Shown here piece after piece: positions 1-8,442 of a stretch of 64,000 bases of DNA. Below the pieces are notes generated by a model. It had not been told where the DNA came from and searched no databases. It worked only from the letters and a program-made list of their open reading frames with translations. A program made the translations under genes and the position numbers. This DNA is from a virus. Position 1 is the stretch's first letter; each line of letters starts with the position of its first letter. The stretch covers positions 16,181 through 80,180 of IMG/VR virus record IMGVR_UViG_3300028844_005393; one strand, written 5' to 3'.

Positions 1-2
1 CA

Positions 3-755
3 AGTGGAATGGTTCAGTTTGATCCACCCGAGTTTCAGTCTTCCGAAATTATTACTTTACCAAGTGGTGACACACAGGCCGTGAACAAAGATATCACATC
101 AGGATTATTCAAAACAGGATACACTTATTATGTTGAATCGTTTCCAATCAACAATGATCAACTGGCTGCAACAAATCAAACAACGGAACTTAGAAATTGT
201 ATATACGATTATGCTCCTGAAGAATTAAGTGAATTTTATAATCTCAAAGAAGACGAAAAGTTATCAGTTCTTGGTGAAAAACTTAAATCTGTGTGCGATG
301 GAACTTCTCCATTTAGAAATACAACAATAATTGATCCATTTGTGCGAGATCATACATCCGGTAAAGTATTATCATATTCAAAACCTGCATTTTATGCAGT
401 TTCTCCTAATAAAATTTTAATATTAAATCAACCACCGTATCCAAATCCAAAAGACAGGTGTAATGCAGTTGATCCCACGACATGGACTCCTTGTGCATAC
501 GAAAGTCGTGAAACTCAAAATTACACCATCAACAGGACACGTGAGTTCACAGGACAAACTGAACTTGAAAAGTTTTCAAGTGATTTTCTGAAAGTAGCAT
601 GGCCTGATGCAGGAACTAATGATAGAAGTGTAATTACATTTATTATAGAATACACACAGGATAACAAAGCAGTTACTAAATTTGAATCACACGAACTTGT
701 GCGACTTGATTCGGTTGATGGATCAAACTGGAACTATGTAAGGAAATTATCATAA
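3..755 (+). CDS. Unassigned structural-type protein, 5' end outside window
   Basis: The frame is open to the left edge. The first ATG is at 9, but codons at 3-8 are already in frame and no ribosome site is visible, so the true start is probably upstream. About 250 residues are present, with several Cys (NCIYDY, VCDGTS, DRCNAV, TPCAYES). The C-terminal 60 residues (FLKVAWPDAG, then a beta-rich stretch ending in HELVRL) resemble the same part of the next gene (FLDRVWPHKG ... YVYKRV), which suggests a shared small module. The stop overlaps the next ATG by one base, so the two are probably co-translated. I do not recognise a family. Position ahead of the 744-residue repeat-bearing protein suggests a tail or baseplate accessory role, which is inference. 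Confidence 0.6.
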   Translation, partial: SGMVQFDPPEFQSSEIITLPSGDTQAVNKDITSGLFKTGYTYYVESFPINNDQLAATNQTTELRNCIYDYAPEELSEFYNLKEDEKLSVLGEKLKSVCDGTSPFRNTTIIDPFVRDHTSGKVLSYSKPAFYAVSPNKILILNQPPYPNPKDRCNAVDPTTWTPCAYESRETQNYTINRTREFTGQTELEKFSSDFLKVAWPDAGTNDRSVITFIIEYTQDNKAVTKFESHELVRLDSVDGSNWNYVRKLS

Positions 756-1150
756 TGGGATCATTATACGATATCGGAAACTTTAGATATAAGCACTTTA
801 CATTCTTTTCATGTAAAACAAGTGAAGACGATAAAACGTGTGACGCCGCACCACCCAACTCAGTAGATAAAAACGGAGACACCATTGATGAGGTTATAGA
901 ATTTCTTGATCGTGTATGGCCACACAAAGGTATTTTTATTGGGGACAGCTCTGAAGGTGATTATAGTTTCGTAACATATGTGCATCAAAATACACAGAAA
1001 ATTGAAGTAAAACAAATTTATGTATACAAACGTGTTCGTGCAATAAATGTATCTGAAAGTACCGCATCAGCAACTAAGTATGTATTAGTATGGGAACGTG
1101 TAATGGACCCAGTTAAGTCACTTAAACCAGGAATTACACAGAATATTTAA
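755..1150 (+). CDS. Unassigned structural-type protein, possible paralogue of upstream module
   Basis: A 131-residue protein starting at the ATG that shares one base with the previous stop (TAATG). It is acidic in the middle, with a segment EVIEFLDRVWPHKG followed by predicted beta strands (YSFVTYVHQN, KIEVKQIYVYKRV) like the end of the upstream protein. There are no membrane segments or known catalytic motifs. It lies 14 bases before the next gene, which has its own AAAGG ribosome site. The function is unknown; a small accessory protein of the tail or fibre region is the most I would infer. Confidence 0.55.
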   Translation: MGSLYDIGNFRYKHFTFFSCKTSEDDKTCDAAPPNSVDKNGDTIDEVIEFLDRVWPHKGIFIGDSSEGDYSFVTYVHQNTQKIEVKQIYVYKRVRAINVSESTASATKYVLVWERVMDPVKSLKPGITQNI

Positions 1151-1164
1151 GGAAAGAAAAGGTT

Positions 1165-3399
1165 ATGTCAAACTCAGCATTCAATATGTCAAAGTGTGGT
1201 TCAAGTGGAGGACGAGGTGGTGCTTGTAATCCAAGTGGTTGGGCCAAAATACAAGACAAAGGTGGAAACGATTTAACAATCGTATCAGATGATAAATTAC
1301 GATCAGCACTTAGAGAAATCCACACCGAATATTATGGAGATAATAAAGAAGTAGGCGGTTTGAGTGCGGTTAAAGATCACGTTGACCTTGTGTACGATTG
1401 CCCCAAAGTAGGTGATGCGATCTTTTACAATCCTGATAAAAAGGGGTGGGACTTGGCATCGGCAGAACTAGATAACTCAAACTACTTTGACACAGAAAGA
1501 TTAATTGAATCACTTGCAGTTGTAGAGAAAGTGTTAGTTGAATGTAAGCAAGGGGACACAAGTTCCACAAACCAAAGACATCCAGCACGCGTTGTGTTTT
1601 TTGGAAAAATAACATTTTCAAGCGAAACCACCAAACTACAACCTGGGATCGTATATTACCTGGCAGATACAATTGCTTTATTAAACGAAGCACAAGAAAC
1701 AAGCAAACAATCCGCAACGGGTGGTTTAGTTGACACAGGAACCTGGAAACGAGTTGGGTCAAACGTAGTACATTCTAATTATGAACCAACTATAAGTAAA
1801 CCTGTTTTCGTTGCAACAGGTGAGCACACCGCAATTGTAACAAATTACAGACCCCTAACAGGATCACCAACGGGAGGTCGTGAACTTTCCGAAGAATATA
1901 AAATCAAAGTTGACCCACATCTATATACAGAATCGGGTACCGGTAAGATATTGTACACAGGATGGAAAATCAAGGTGGAAAACACAGGTACCGTTACAAG
2001 TAGAAATAATCTTGTTGTGGAAATTGCATACAATAAACTTGAAGGTACTCAAGAAAGAAGAGAGTATTCTGATAAAAATGTTCAACTTCCAACACTCATG
2101 GGTTCTGAAATTTATGTTTATCATGTGGATATTGGTGTATTGCACAATGAAGCAGAAGCAAATGTAAAAGATGATGATACAATTGTCTCTCACAAAACCG
2201 TTGATTTCATTCCAAATCAATTTCTCGAAAACACGGGTATCGGTGAAGTTACTGTAAAACTGAAAGTGATGACACAATCAACTGCAAATATTGACTTCAA
2301 CGATAGATACAATTCACCCGAAGTTCTGCTTGCTAATCAAGATGAAATGAAAAAGAGTAGAATTGTACCAACCCTTTCGTGGACAGGTAGTTGTGCTGAC
2401 AATCTTCAAAACGAAAACGACATATACGTAAAAGGAAGTACTGTCCTTCCTGCTAACAATGTTAAATACGAAGAAGGTTCTGTATTTGAAATTAAATTGG
2501 CAGACTCCCAAATACCGGGAGTTGGAACAGATAATGTATATAAATTTAAAGTACCAATGCCATATAACATTGGATTTAAAATTGACGCACTCGTTGAAAG
2601 TAATGATGGTCAATACACAAATGATAGTGAATGGTCACCTGTAACTGGAACATTTAAACTCTCACTTCCAAGCAAGGAAATGATAGAAATAATTCCAGTT
2701 ACATCGGGTGGACAAACCGTAGTGGAGAAAACACTAAGAATTTCAGCTGTAACCCTAGACGGAAAATCACTACCATCTACACACTGGGCAAATGAATACT
2801 CGGTTGAACTTTTAAAGAACAACAGAGTTGCTTGTCTGTCTAATTCATGTTGTATAGATGAATATGAACAATTTATACCAGAAAATTCTGCAAGTATATC
2901 AAAGAACATCACCCCAATTCTTACAAACGGTGACTCAGCACTTATTAACAATAAGAACGGAGCAAGATTTTATAGTAAATCGGTTAATGCTCAGTCATGG
3001 CAAGGTTCAAAATCAAGACTTGCTATATCGTGGAAGAACTTCAGAGAAAACACTGTATTCTGTTACCCACCAGTTGACACCGGAGATGAGGCTGCGTTTA
3101 TGACAATATATGCTGACGAGGCACGTGTAATTGAGTCTATTGAGAATCACGAGAAGACAGACAACGAGTCGGCATTCTACGACCCAAGATACACACTCAT
3201 GGAAATTGGTGCACAAAATACATTAAATGGACAACTTGTAAGAGTTACTGTAAATTCCGGATCGAAAGTAGCAAACGCACCTGAAACTTGTTATGTATTC
3301 AAGTTCAAAGGTAGTTTACTTGGTACACACTTTACAATCAAGGAACTTAAACACCTTGACACATCCTTTTCGGGACGAACAATAGTTAAAAAGTCGTAA
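1165..3399 (+). CDS. Large virion-type protein with C-terminal SWKNFREN module
   Basis: A 744-residue protein with a clear ribosome site (GGAAAGAAAAGGTT) before ATG 1165. The N-terminus is Gly/Ser/Cys rich (MSKCGSSGGRGGACNPSGW), and the middle is beta-rich with no motif I recognise. From about residue 565 to the end it carries one copy of an unusual module: FYSKS, then AISWKNFREN, MTIYADEA, then YDPRYTLMEIGAQNTLNG and GSLLGTHFTIKEL. The same module occurs eight times in the 3147-residue protein and once in the 3785-residue protein, so this gene belongs to the same adhesion or fibre system. A tail or fibre role is inferred from sharing the module and from context. The next gene begins at the base after the stop. 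Confidence 0.65.
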   Translation: MSNSAFNMSKCGSSGGRGGACNPSGWAKIQDKGGNDLTIVSDDKLRSALREIHTEYYGDNKEVGGLSAVKDHVDLVYDCPKVGDAIFYNPDKKGWDLASAELDNSNYFDTERLIESLAVVEKVLVECKQGDTSSTNQRHPARVVFFGKITFSSETTKLQPGIVYYLADTIALLNEAQETSKQSATGGLVDTGTWKRVGSNVVHSNYEPTISKPVFVATGEHTAIVTNYRPLTGSPTGGRELSEEYKIKVDPHLYTESGTGKILYTGWKIKVENTGTVTSRNNLVVEIAYNKLEGTQERREYSDKNVQLPTLMGSEIYVYHVDIGVLHNEAEANVKDDDTIVSHKTVDFIPNQFLENTGIGEVTVKLKVMTQSTANIDFNDRYNSPEVLLANQDEMKKSRIVPTLSWTGSCADNLQNENDIYVKGSTVLPANNVKYEEGSVFEIKLADSQIPGVGTDNVYKFKVPMPYNIGFKIDALVESNDGQYTNDSEWSPVTGTFKLSLPSKEMIEIIPVTSGGQTVVEKTLRISAVTLDGKSLPSTHWANEYSVELLKNNRVACLSNSCCIDEYEQFIPENSASISKNITPILTNGDSALINNKNGARFYSKSVNAQSWQGSKSRLAISWKNFRENTVFCYPPVDTGDEAAFMTIYADEARVIESIENHEKTDNESAFYDPRYTLMEIGAQNTLNGQLVRVTVNSGSKVANAPETCYVFKFKGSLLGTHFTIKELKHLDTSFSGRTIVKKS

Positions 3400-4125
3400 A
3401 TGGATATAGGGATTATAATTCCCATATATAACTTATGCGAATACAGACAACGAAGTCTCGCATTCAATTTACACCATTTGTCTAATTCTAAATTATACAG
3501 AAATGTAGTTATAGTTGAACAACACAGTCCATCAACCAATTCCTACGACATAATCCAAAGATTTCCAGGTATAGAACACAAGATTTTTCATATAGAATCT
3601 GATGTATTTAATAAGTCTGTATTATTAAATCGTTATATAAACGATTGTACCTTTTCATATATATGGATGTTAGATGTAGATGTTTATTTAGATGTAGATT
3701 ATGTAACATCTCAAGTACCAAGTAATTCACATTTGATTAGACCTTATGAATTTATTCAAAATTTAAATGAAAAAGAATCCGATCATTTGCTAAAAACAAC
3801 ATACATAAAATTTGATGAAGTCCGAAGGGAAGTAAACAATGCGTTTGGTAAATATAGTTTCATAATCAACACAGATTTAATTAAAAGTATAGGTGGGTAT
3901 GATGAAGCATACGAAGGGTGGGGATTTCAAGACCTAGACTTAATGAGCAGATTGCCCAAAGACATAGTGCACGGATACACTAAAAATATTGCATTTCATT
4001 TATACCACCCAACTGCTTCAAGAAAAAAATATAATAAAAACAAAGAATTATTTAACAAAAAAGGAAACTTTAAAAAACTTGTCCCTAGAAAAAAGAAAAT
4101 ACTTGATAAAAATAAAAATATATAA
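3400..4125 (+). CDS. Glycosyltransferase, GT-A fold (family 2 / Glyco_transf_7C type)
   Basis: A 241-residue protein. The N-terminus (MDIGIIIPIYNLCEYRQRSL) is the usual opening strand of GT-A transferases, DVD at residues 92-94 (MLDVDVYLD) fits the metal and nucleotide-sugar binding DxD, and GGYDEAYEGWGFQDLDL around 166-179 is the acceptor and catalytic motif of the galactosyltransferase C-terminal family. The C-terminus is Lys/Asn rich. It would transfer a sugar from a nucleotide sugar to an acceptor; substrate and target cannot be read from sequence. Possibilities are phage DNA or virion proteins, or the host surface. It starts directly after the previous stop without an obvious ribosome site, so translational coupling is likely. 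Confidence 0.8.
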   Translation: MDIGIIIPIYNLCEYRQRSLAFNLHHLSNSKLYRNVVIVEQHSPSTNSYDIIQRFPGIEHKIFHIESDVFNKSVLLNRYINDCTFSYIWMLDVDVYLDVDYVTSQVPSNSHLIRPYEFIQNLNEKESDHLLKTTYIKFDEVRREVNNAFGKYSFIINTDLIKSIGGYDEAYEGWGFQDLDLMSRLPKDIVHGYTKNIAFHLYHPTASRKKYNKNKELFNKKGNFKKLVPRKKKILDKNKNI

Positions 4126-4139
4126 TATAATTTTATATT

Positions 4140-4811
4140 ATGAAAAAATATACCGAATCACAACTAGAAGACAACTACAAGCAATACTTAAAATTTATAG
4201 ACGACACCTTTACTGGTGAACGTAAAGAAAAAATGCTCCATATGTTTGGAACAGATGACGGATGTTTGGGACTACGTGCTTTAATATCTCCTGCGAGTAG
4301 CATTGATCGTTTTCACAATGCTTATGACGGAGGATACATTGACCATGTACTCGGTGTATGTAAAACCGTTCGTGGAGTTAAGGTACTCTTACAAAGCATT
4401 GGGGCAAATGTTGATTTTACAGATGACGAAATGATGTTCTCTGCGTTTCACCACGATCTAGGAAAACTTGGTTCACTTGACGGAGAACAATATGTTCACA
4501 ACGAAAGTGAGTGGCATAGAAAAAATCAAGGAAAACTATACAATATAAACCCAGATATACATTGGATGTCTGTTACGGATAGAAGTGTTTGGTTGCTACA
4601 ACACTTTGATATTAAAATTACCGAGAAAGAATTTTTAGCAATTAAACTTTCAGACGGAATGTACGATGAAGCAAACCCACAATACCTTAAAGCATTTTCA
4701 AAGGAGGTTGGACTTAAAACAGAATTACCACGAGTGATTCATTGGGCTGACCACATGACCTGCCTTGCAGAAAAATCAAATATGGAAGACATAATGAAGT
4801 TTGATCCTTGA
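4140..4811 (+). CDS. HD-domain phosphohydrolase
   Basis: A 223-residue protein. HHDLGKLG at residues 104-111 supplies the HD doublet (H105, D106), and a later ADHMT (D204, H205) fits the C-terminal metal ligand. An earlier His in GYIDHVLGVC is in the usual place for the first ligand. HD proteins hydrolyse phosphate esters, often nucleotides or cyclic nucleotides; the substrate here is unknown. In a phage it could shape nucleotide pools or degrade a defence signal, which is inference. The ATG lies at the end of an AT-only palindrome (4123-4140) and has no Shine-Dalgarno sequence. It is followed by a 101-base gap holding a promoter-like element for the heat-shock gene. Confidence 0.75.
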   Translation: MKKYTESQLEDNYKQYLKFIDDTFTGERKEKMLHMFGTDDGCLGLRALISPASSIDRFHNAYDGGYIDHVLGVCKTVRGVKVLLQSIGANVDFTDDEMMFSAFHHDLGKLGSLDGEQYVHNESEWHRKNQGKLYNINPDIHWMSVTDRSVWLLQHFDIKITEKEFLAIKLSDGMYDEANPQYLKAFSKEVGLKTELPRVIHWADHMTCLAEKSNMEDIMKFDP

Positions 4812-4828
4812 AAAATGAAAATATAATA

Positions 4829-4836
4829 ATATTTAT
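4829..4836 (+). promoter_or_regulatory. ATATTTAT promoter-like element upstream of hsp20
   Basis: The octamer ATATTTAT, preceded by TATAATA, lies in the 101-base gap between the HD gene and hsp20, 76 bases before the ATG. The same octamer recurs in most intergenic gaps here. It resembles the A/T-only late boxes of T4-like phages, but no start site has been mapped. Confidence 0.4.
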
Positions 4837-4912
4837 CATTAGAATAATGCTCATCTGAGGTTATTCAACAAATGCTCAAAACGAGATTTGTAACTCAAAA
4901 AAGAAAAGTAAA

Positions 4913-5407
4913 ATGAAAAAGTATCAATATAAGTCCAATGGAACAGGACTAAATAAACACGTTCCAAATATGCGAGACGAATTCTTAACTCCATTTGATT
5001 CTCTGTTTGACAAAATGGTAAATCAAGCATTTCCAAATTTTGGTCAAGAATTTGGAGTTAATTTTTTTGGGAATAGTTCTTACCCACGAGTAAATGTAGC
5101 AGACCTAAGAGACGAAGTCTTGATAGAAGCAGAAATCGCAGGTCTAGGAAAAGATGATGTGTCTGTTGAATACGAAGATGGAATGCTTACCATTTCTGGA
5201 GAAAAAAAACCAGAATTAGAAAATCCTGAAATTAGGTATGTATACAAGGAACTAAAACGTTCATCTTTCAAACGTTCATTTAAAGTAGACGAGTCTACAT
5301 TGAATGTAGAAAAAATATCTGCTAAGTTTGATAACGGTATACTAAATGTTAGAATTCCTAAGAAAGAGGTAGTTGAAACTAAAGCAAAAAAAGTAAAAAT
5401 TTTGTAA
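4913..5407 (+). CDS. hsp20: Small heat-shock protein (Hsp20/alpha-crystallin family)
   Basis: A 164-residue protein with a complete alpha-crystallin domain at about residues 58-150: PRVNVADLRDEVLIEAEIAG, GLGKDDVSVEYEDGMLTISG, and the final strand FDNGILNVRIPKKE. The length is usual for the family. The N-terminal 55 residues are Asn/Phe rich, as in other sHsps. These proteins hold unfolding proteins as ATP-independent chaperones. Homologues are a recognised accessory gene of marine T4-like phages, where a role in virion protein folding or stress during infection has been proposed. It is followed by a strong terminator at 5437-5466, so it seems to end a transcription unit that begins at the promoter-like element near 4829. 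Confidence 0.95.
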   Translation: MKKYQYKSNGTGLNKHVPNMRDEFLTPFDSLFDKMVNQAFPNFGQEFGVNFFGNSSYPRVNVADLRDEVLIEAEIAGLGKDDVSVEYEDGMLTISGEKKPELENPEIRYVYKELKRSSFKRSFKVDESTLNVEKISAKFDNGILNVRIPKKEVVETKAKKVKIL

Positions 5408-5436
5408 AAAAACATTAAAAACCCATTATAATTTGA

Positions 5437-5466
5437 GGAGGTAAAGAAATTTACCTCCTTTTTTTA
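5437..5466 (+). terminator. Rho-independent terminator after hsp20
   Basis: A perfect 9-bp stem GGAGGTAAA / TTTACCTCC with loop GAAA (5437-5458) is followed at once by a T tract. It lies 30 bases after the hsp20 stop and just before the promoter-like element of the next gene. Confidence 0.92.
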
Positions 5467-5476
5467 TAATTATATT

Positions 5477-5484
5477 ATATTTAT
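5477..5484 (+). promoter_or_regulatory. ATATTTAT promoter-like element upstream of membrane-protein gene
   Basis: The octamer ATATTTAT, in the run TATTATATTTATATTT, lies directly after the terminator and 47 bases before ATG 5532. Its place between a terminator and a gene supports a promoter role. An in-frame TTG at 5487 is not favoured as start. Confidence 0.45.
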
Positions 5485-5531
5485 ATTTGCTAGGGTTTGG
5501 AGAATATTTTAAAGAAAGCATATATATTATT

Positions 5532-6626
5532 ATGAAGTTATTTACTGCTATAATCGGAGGACTTGCACTTGCAGTAGCAGGTACAGCTGCGTTCTTTTCC
5601 GTTAGAGGTATTGGGTTATTATTTGCAGGTGCAGCCATTGCAGCCATGGTTATGGCAGGAGTCCTTGAGGCAGGGAAACTTGCAATGACTTCTTTTTTGT
5701 ATCGTTATTGGGAAAGAATTCCAAGAATGTTAAAATGGTATTGCACACTTGCAGTTGTAGTTTTGATTGGAATTACCTCATTGGGTATTTATGGATTTTT
5801 AAGTGATGCATACGATGACACACGATCAAGAGTTGAAATGCACGAAAATAACATAGAAACACTTAATAAAGAAATAGTAGTTATTGAAACCGAAATTGAA
5901 ACACTTAAAAACACAGATGTAACGGTAGAAGATAAAAAGACTGAAACGATTGCAGGTTTTCAAAAAATTTATGATGATTTTGTAGCAGACGGAAGAAAAA
6001 GACAAGAAGCACTTGCCAATAGAAACAAAACCGACACAGAATCAAGGGTACTGCGTAGACAACAACTAATGAATCGCCTTGCAGTATTAGATAAATCAAA
6101 AAGTGAATTGGAATCTAAACCGGGTGGGTTGTTTAGTAACAACAAAAAGAAAATAGAAGAATTAAGGATAGCACAACAACCTGAAAGAGATTCTATTGCA
6201 AAATCACTATTAGCAATAACAGAAGAAGAAACTTCCGCAACAAAATCATATAACGATGCTCTTACAAAGATTGATGATCAAATTTCAAGTGAATACGATA
6301 AATTTGTGGAAAAAGTAAATGGTCTTCGTGATACAACAAACGATTTAGATAATGTAACTATCATAGAAGACAAGTATGATAAAATAAAAGAAAACCAAGC
6401 AGAGATATTAAAAGAAAAAGAAGGAATCCGTGCAACTGATATCGGTAGTTTTCGTTTTATTGCCGAATCATTTGGAATGCCAGTAGACCAAGTTGTAAAG
6501 TGGTTTATTATTGTAATTGTTTTGGTTTTTGATCCAGTTGCAGTTGCACTTGTACTTGCATATAATATCATGGTAGGTGGAAAACTGACTCGTAACGAAG
6601 AGTTACCGAAAAAAAAAATTGGGTAG
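5532..6626 (+). CDS. Four-helix membrane protein with central coiled coil (zero-frame product)
   Basis: The zero-frame product is 364 residues. Three hydrophobic segments lie at about 4-24, 26-47 and 70-90, then about 220 residues of charged heptad-like sequence (many Glu/Lys/Leu, e.g. [17 protein letters not shown]) likely to form a long coiled coil, and a fourth membrane segment at about 324-346. ATG 5532 is preferred over the in-frame TTG 5487 because the membrane segment begins directly after it. The frame ends at TAG 6624, shortly after an A10 run (6609-6618). In the -1 frame the sequence stays open to 7357, so a longer 608-residue product is likely. The topology resembles DUF4407-like proteins, but I cannot confirm the family. 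The role is unknown; an inner-membrane location is inferred. Confidence 0.75.
   Translation: MKLFTAIIGGLALAVAGTAAFFSVRGIGLLFAGAAIAAMVMAGVLEAGKLAMTSFLYRYWERIPRMLKWYCTLAVVVLIGITSLGIYGFLSDAYDDTRSRVEMHENNIETLNKEIVVIETEIETLKNTDVTVEDKKTETIAGFQKIYDDFVADGRKRQEALANRNKTDTESRVLRRQQLMNRLAVLDKSKSELESKPGGLFSNNKKKIEELRIAQQPERDSIAKSLLAITEEETSATKSYNDALTKIDDQISSEYDKFVEKVNGLRDTTNDLDNVTIIEDKYDKIKENQAEILKEKEGIRATDIGSFRFIAESFGMPVDQVVKWFIIVIVLVFDPVAVALVLAYNIMVGGKLTRNEELPKKKIG
6609..6618 (+). other. A10 slippery run, probable -1 frameshift or slippage site
   Basis: Ten consecutive A lie at the end of the membrane-protein frame (codons AAA AAA AAA). The -1 frame is open from here to 7357 with no stop and no ATG until 7118. 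A one-base backward ribosomal slip, or polymerase slippage adding one A, would join the two frames as [15 protein letters not shown]. An undercalled homopolymer in the assembly is an equally simple explanation. Confidence 0.65.
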
Positions 6627-7357
6627 ATAACCTACCATTTGCCGAAAATTTCCAAGAAGACGGAGATTTTATAGAAGATACCCCAACCCCAACACCAACT
6701 CCAAGTCCAGTTGTTTTAGTACCAACTCCTACTCCAACACCAACTCCGACGCCGACTCCAACTCCGTATCCAACTCCTACTGAAACACCAAATCCGACTC
6801 CAACTCCGTCTCCAACTCCTACTGAAACACCCACCCAAACACCAACACCGTCTCCAACTCCTACTCCTACTGAAACACCAACTCCTACTCCAACACCGTC
6901 TCCAACTCCTACTCCTACTGAAACACCAACTCAAACACCAACTCCTACTCCAACGCCGTCTCCAACTCCTACTCCAACGCCGTCTCCAACTCCTACTCCA
7001 ACGCCGTCTCCCACTGAAACACCTGCCCCAACTCCATCCCCAAATAAACCTAAATTCGTAAGACCAACACCAGTACCAAATCGTCAAAATTTTAATGAAA
7101 ATGTAATATCAACTCCAATGTACAATACAGAAGAACCTGAATCAAAAGGACCTTACTATGTTCCTTGGAAAAAAACATCTATGGATTTTTACAATAAAAT
7201 AAAAGAATCAGACAACGATTCTCATTACGCAAACACACGATACAAGTCTTTAAACGGGTATATAACAGGAAGTACAATTGGAAATGTTCCTGTAAAAGAC
7301 ACGAAATCTGAGGAAAAGAAAGATGATAATAGTGCAAATACTGAAGATAATAAATAA
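6611..7357 (+). CDS. Thr-Pro-rich C-terminal extension of the membrane protein (-1 frame)
   Basis: This 248-codon stretch has no start of its own before ATG 7118 and is best read as the continuation of the upstream gene. It opens with [20 protein letters not shown], then about 125 residues of Pro-Thr-Pro-Ser repeats (about 6680-7054, units such as [12 protein letters not shown]) that would form a stiff extended linker. It ends with about 100 charged residues containing [15 protein letters not shown] and a very hydrophilic tail. Lack of stops over 370 bases of repetitive DNA shows selection on this frame. After the fourth membrane helix, the linker would hold the terminal segment away from the membrane. 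A shorter TP-rich linker also occurs in the 3785-residue protein. Confidence 0.7.
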   Translation, partial: KKNWVDNLPFAENFQEDGDFIEDTPTPTPTPSPVVLVPTPTPTPTPTPTPTPYPTPTETPNPTPTPSPTPTETPTQTPTPSPTPTPTETPTPTPTPSPTPTPTETPTQTPTPTPTPSPTPTPTPSPTPTPTPSPTETPAPTPSPNKPKFVRPTPVPNRQNFNENVISTPMYNTEEPESKGPYYVPWKKTSMDFYNKIKESDNDSHYANTRYKSLNGYITGSTIGNVPVKDTKSEEKKDDNSANTEDNK

Positions 7358-7362
7358 TTTAG

Positions 7363-7391
7363 TTGACAATTATACTATTAACTGAGATATT
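7363..7391 (+). promoter_or_regulatory. Sigma70-type promoter upstream of small membrane protein
   Basis: TTGACA at 7363-7368, a 17-base spacer and GATATT at 7386-7391 (4 of 6 match to TATAAT). A start about 7 bases downstream would fall at or next to ATG 7399, giving an almost leaderless transcript. Confidence 0.45.
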
Positions 7392-7398
7392 TAGTCGG

Positions 7399-7683
7399 AT
7401 GAATATTGTTCTAAGTCCTTTAATAGTAGCAACTATCGCACTGATTGGTTTTATAATTATACTATTGTATATAATATATAATTTATATAAAAAAAATACC
7501 ATATATGAGAACTGGACAGAGAATACGGTTGACAAGATAAATAATCTACAATCTGATATTAAAAACATAGACGACCGTGGCATTTTTGAAAAAGATGATG
7601 AAGTTGGGTCTATATTCGAAGAAATATCTAATTTGATAAAAGATTTTGATCATGATGTAAAATCAAATAACAAGGAACTATGA
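7399..7683 (+). CDS. Small single-pass membrane protein
   Basis: 94 residues from ATG 7399. An in-frame TTG at 7363 overlaps the -35 hexamer and is unlikely to be used. Residues 6-30 (PLIVATIALIGFIIILLYII) form one strong membrane segment, followed by a Lys-rich border (NLYKKN, inside-positive) and a 60-residue acidic, helical cytoplasmic tail (DKINNLQSDIKNIDD). The stop is immediately followed by the GTG of the sigma factor gene, so the pair is probably translated together. I do not recognise a family. Size and topology would suit a membrane-anchored regulator or lysis-related protein, but nothing decides this. Confidence 0.6.
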   Translation: MNIVLSPLIVATIALIGFIIILLYIIYNLYKKNTIYENWTENTVDKINNLQSDIKNIDDRGIFEKDDEVGSIFEEISNLIKDFDHDVKSNNKEL

Positions 7684-8400
7684 GTGGAAACTGGTAAACG
7701 TAAACGAAAAAAGAAATCCAAAATATATTTTGGAAAAGATGCTGAAAACGCAATTATTAAATATAATCAAACTGAATGTGAGGTTGAACGGAATAAAATT
7801 TACAACGAGGGTATCTCGTATCCATTCGATAAACTTGCAGAAAATATATTAAATACATTTAAATTTTCATATTTTCAATGCAGTCACATCGAAGTTCAAC
7901 AAGAGGTAGTCAGCAATCTTGTCAGTAATATCCACAAATATAAACCTGATAACGGAAAGGCCTTTTCATATTTTAGTATAATTGCTAAAAACTTTTTGAT
8001 TCTATATAACAACGGAAATTACAGAAAATTCAAAAAACACGTAAGTGTAGATGATGACGAAACAACAAATGTTGACTTGGAATTGAGTTCTGTACCAACA
8101 AACCCCACCAATAAAAAAGAAATAACAGAGTTTTTTGGTCTAATGATTGATTTTTGGGATAATCATATAGAAAAGATATTTAAGAAAAAGAACGAACTCC
8201 AAATTGCGTATGCAGTTCTTGAGATATTCAGAAACTCAGATAGAATTGAAAACTTTAATAAAAAAGCACTGTATCTTTACATAAGAGAAATGACTAATTG
8301 TAAAACTCAAAATATTACAAAGGTTGTAAATAAAATGAAAGATATGCAAAAAAAGATACAAGTTGAATATAAAGAAACTGGATATGTAAAAAACGATTAG
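7684..8400 (+). CDS. gp55: Late transcription sigma factor, T4 gp55-like
   Basis: 238 residues starting at GTG 7684 directly after the previous stop. No ATG is available before the conserved part. After a basic N-terminus (KRKRKKKSKIYFG), the sequence has a sigma region 2-like core: KPDNGKAFSYFSIIAKNFLI, followed by NNGNYRKFKKHVSVDD, as in gp55 proteins. T4 gp55 is 185 residues; this one has extra sequence at the C-terminus. Known gp55 binds host RNA polymerase and recognises the single late box TATAAATA. Two exact copies of that box occur in this window (29497 and 31619), which agrees with the assignment. Its co-activators gp33 and clamp gp45 are not in this window. Confidence 0.8.
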   Translation: METGKRKRKKKSKIYFGKDAENAIIKYNQTECEVERNKIYNEGISYPFDKLAENILNTFKFSYFQCSHIEVQQEVVSNLVSNIHKYKPDNGKAFSYFSIIAKNFLILYNNGNYRKFKKHVSVDDDETTNVDLELSSVPTNPTNKKEITEFFGLMIDFWDNHIEKIFKKKNELQIAYAVLEIFRNSDRIENFNKKALYLYIREMTNCKTQNITKVVNKMKDMQKKIQVEYKETGYVKND

Positions 8401-8410
8401 TAGGAAATAA

Positions 8411-8438
8411 TATAAAAAATATGTATATTCATATTTAT
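8411..8438 (+). promoter_or_regulatory. AT-only promoter-like region upstream of 135-residue gene
   Basis: The 42-base gap after gp55 contains TATAAAAA (8411-8418, two mismatches to the T4 late box) and ATATTTAT (8431-8438). The latter ends four bases before ATG 8443, and there is no Shine-Dalgarno sequence. If the upstream box is used, the leader would be about 20 bases. Confidence 0.4.
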
Positions 8439-8442
8439 ATTT

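Noticed and set aside
4123-4140. AT-only palindrome TAATATAA-TT-TTATATTA as terminator
   Set aside because: It has no G-C pairs and no following T tract. It overlaps the start of the HD gene and may be chance in AT-rich DNA.
6568-7087. Minus-strand frames rich in Gly-Val and Arg-Ser-Trp
   Set aside because: They mirror the Thr-Pro codon repeats of the + strand and have no start signals.
7118-7357. Separate 79-codon gene starting at ATG 7118
   Set aside because: The same frame is open without stops back to the A10 run and forms a continuous Thr-Pro-rich sequence, so the ATG is internal to a longer frame.
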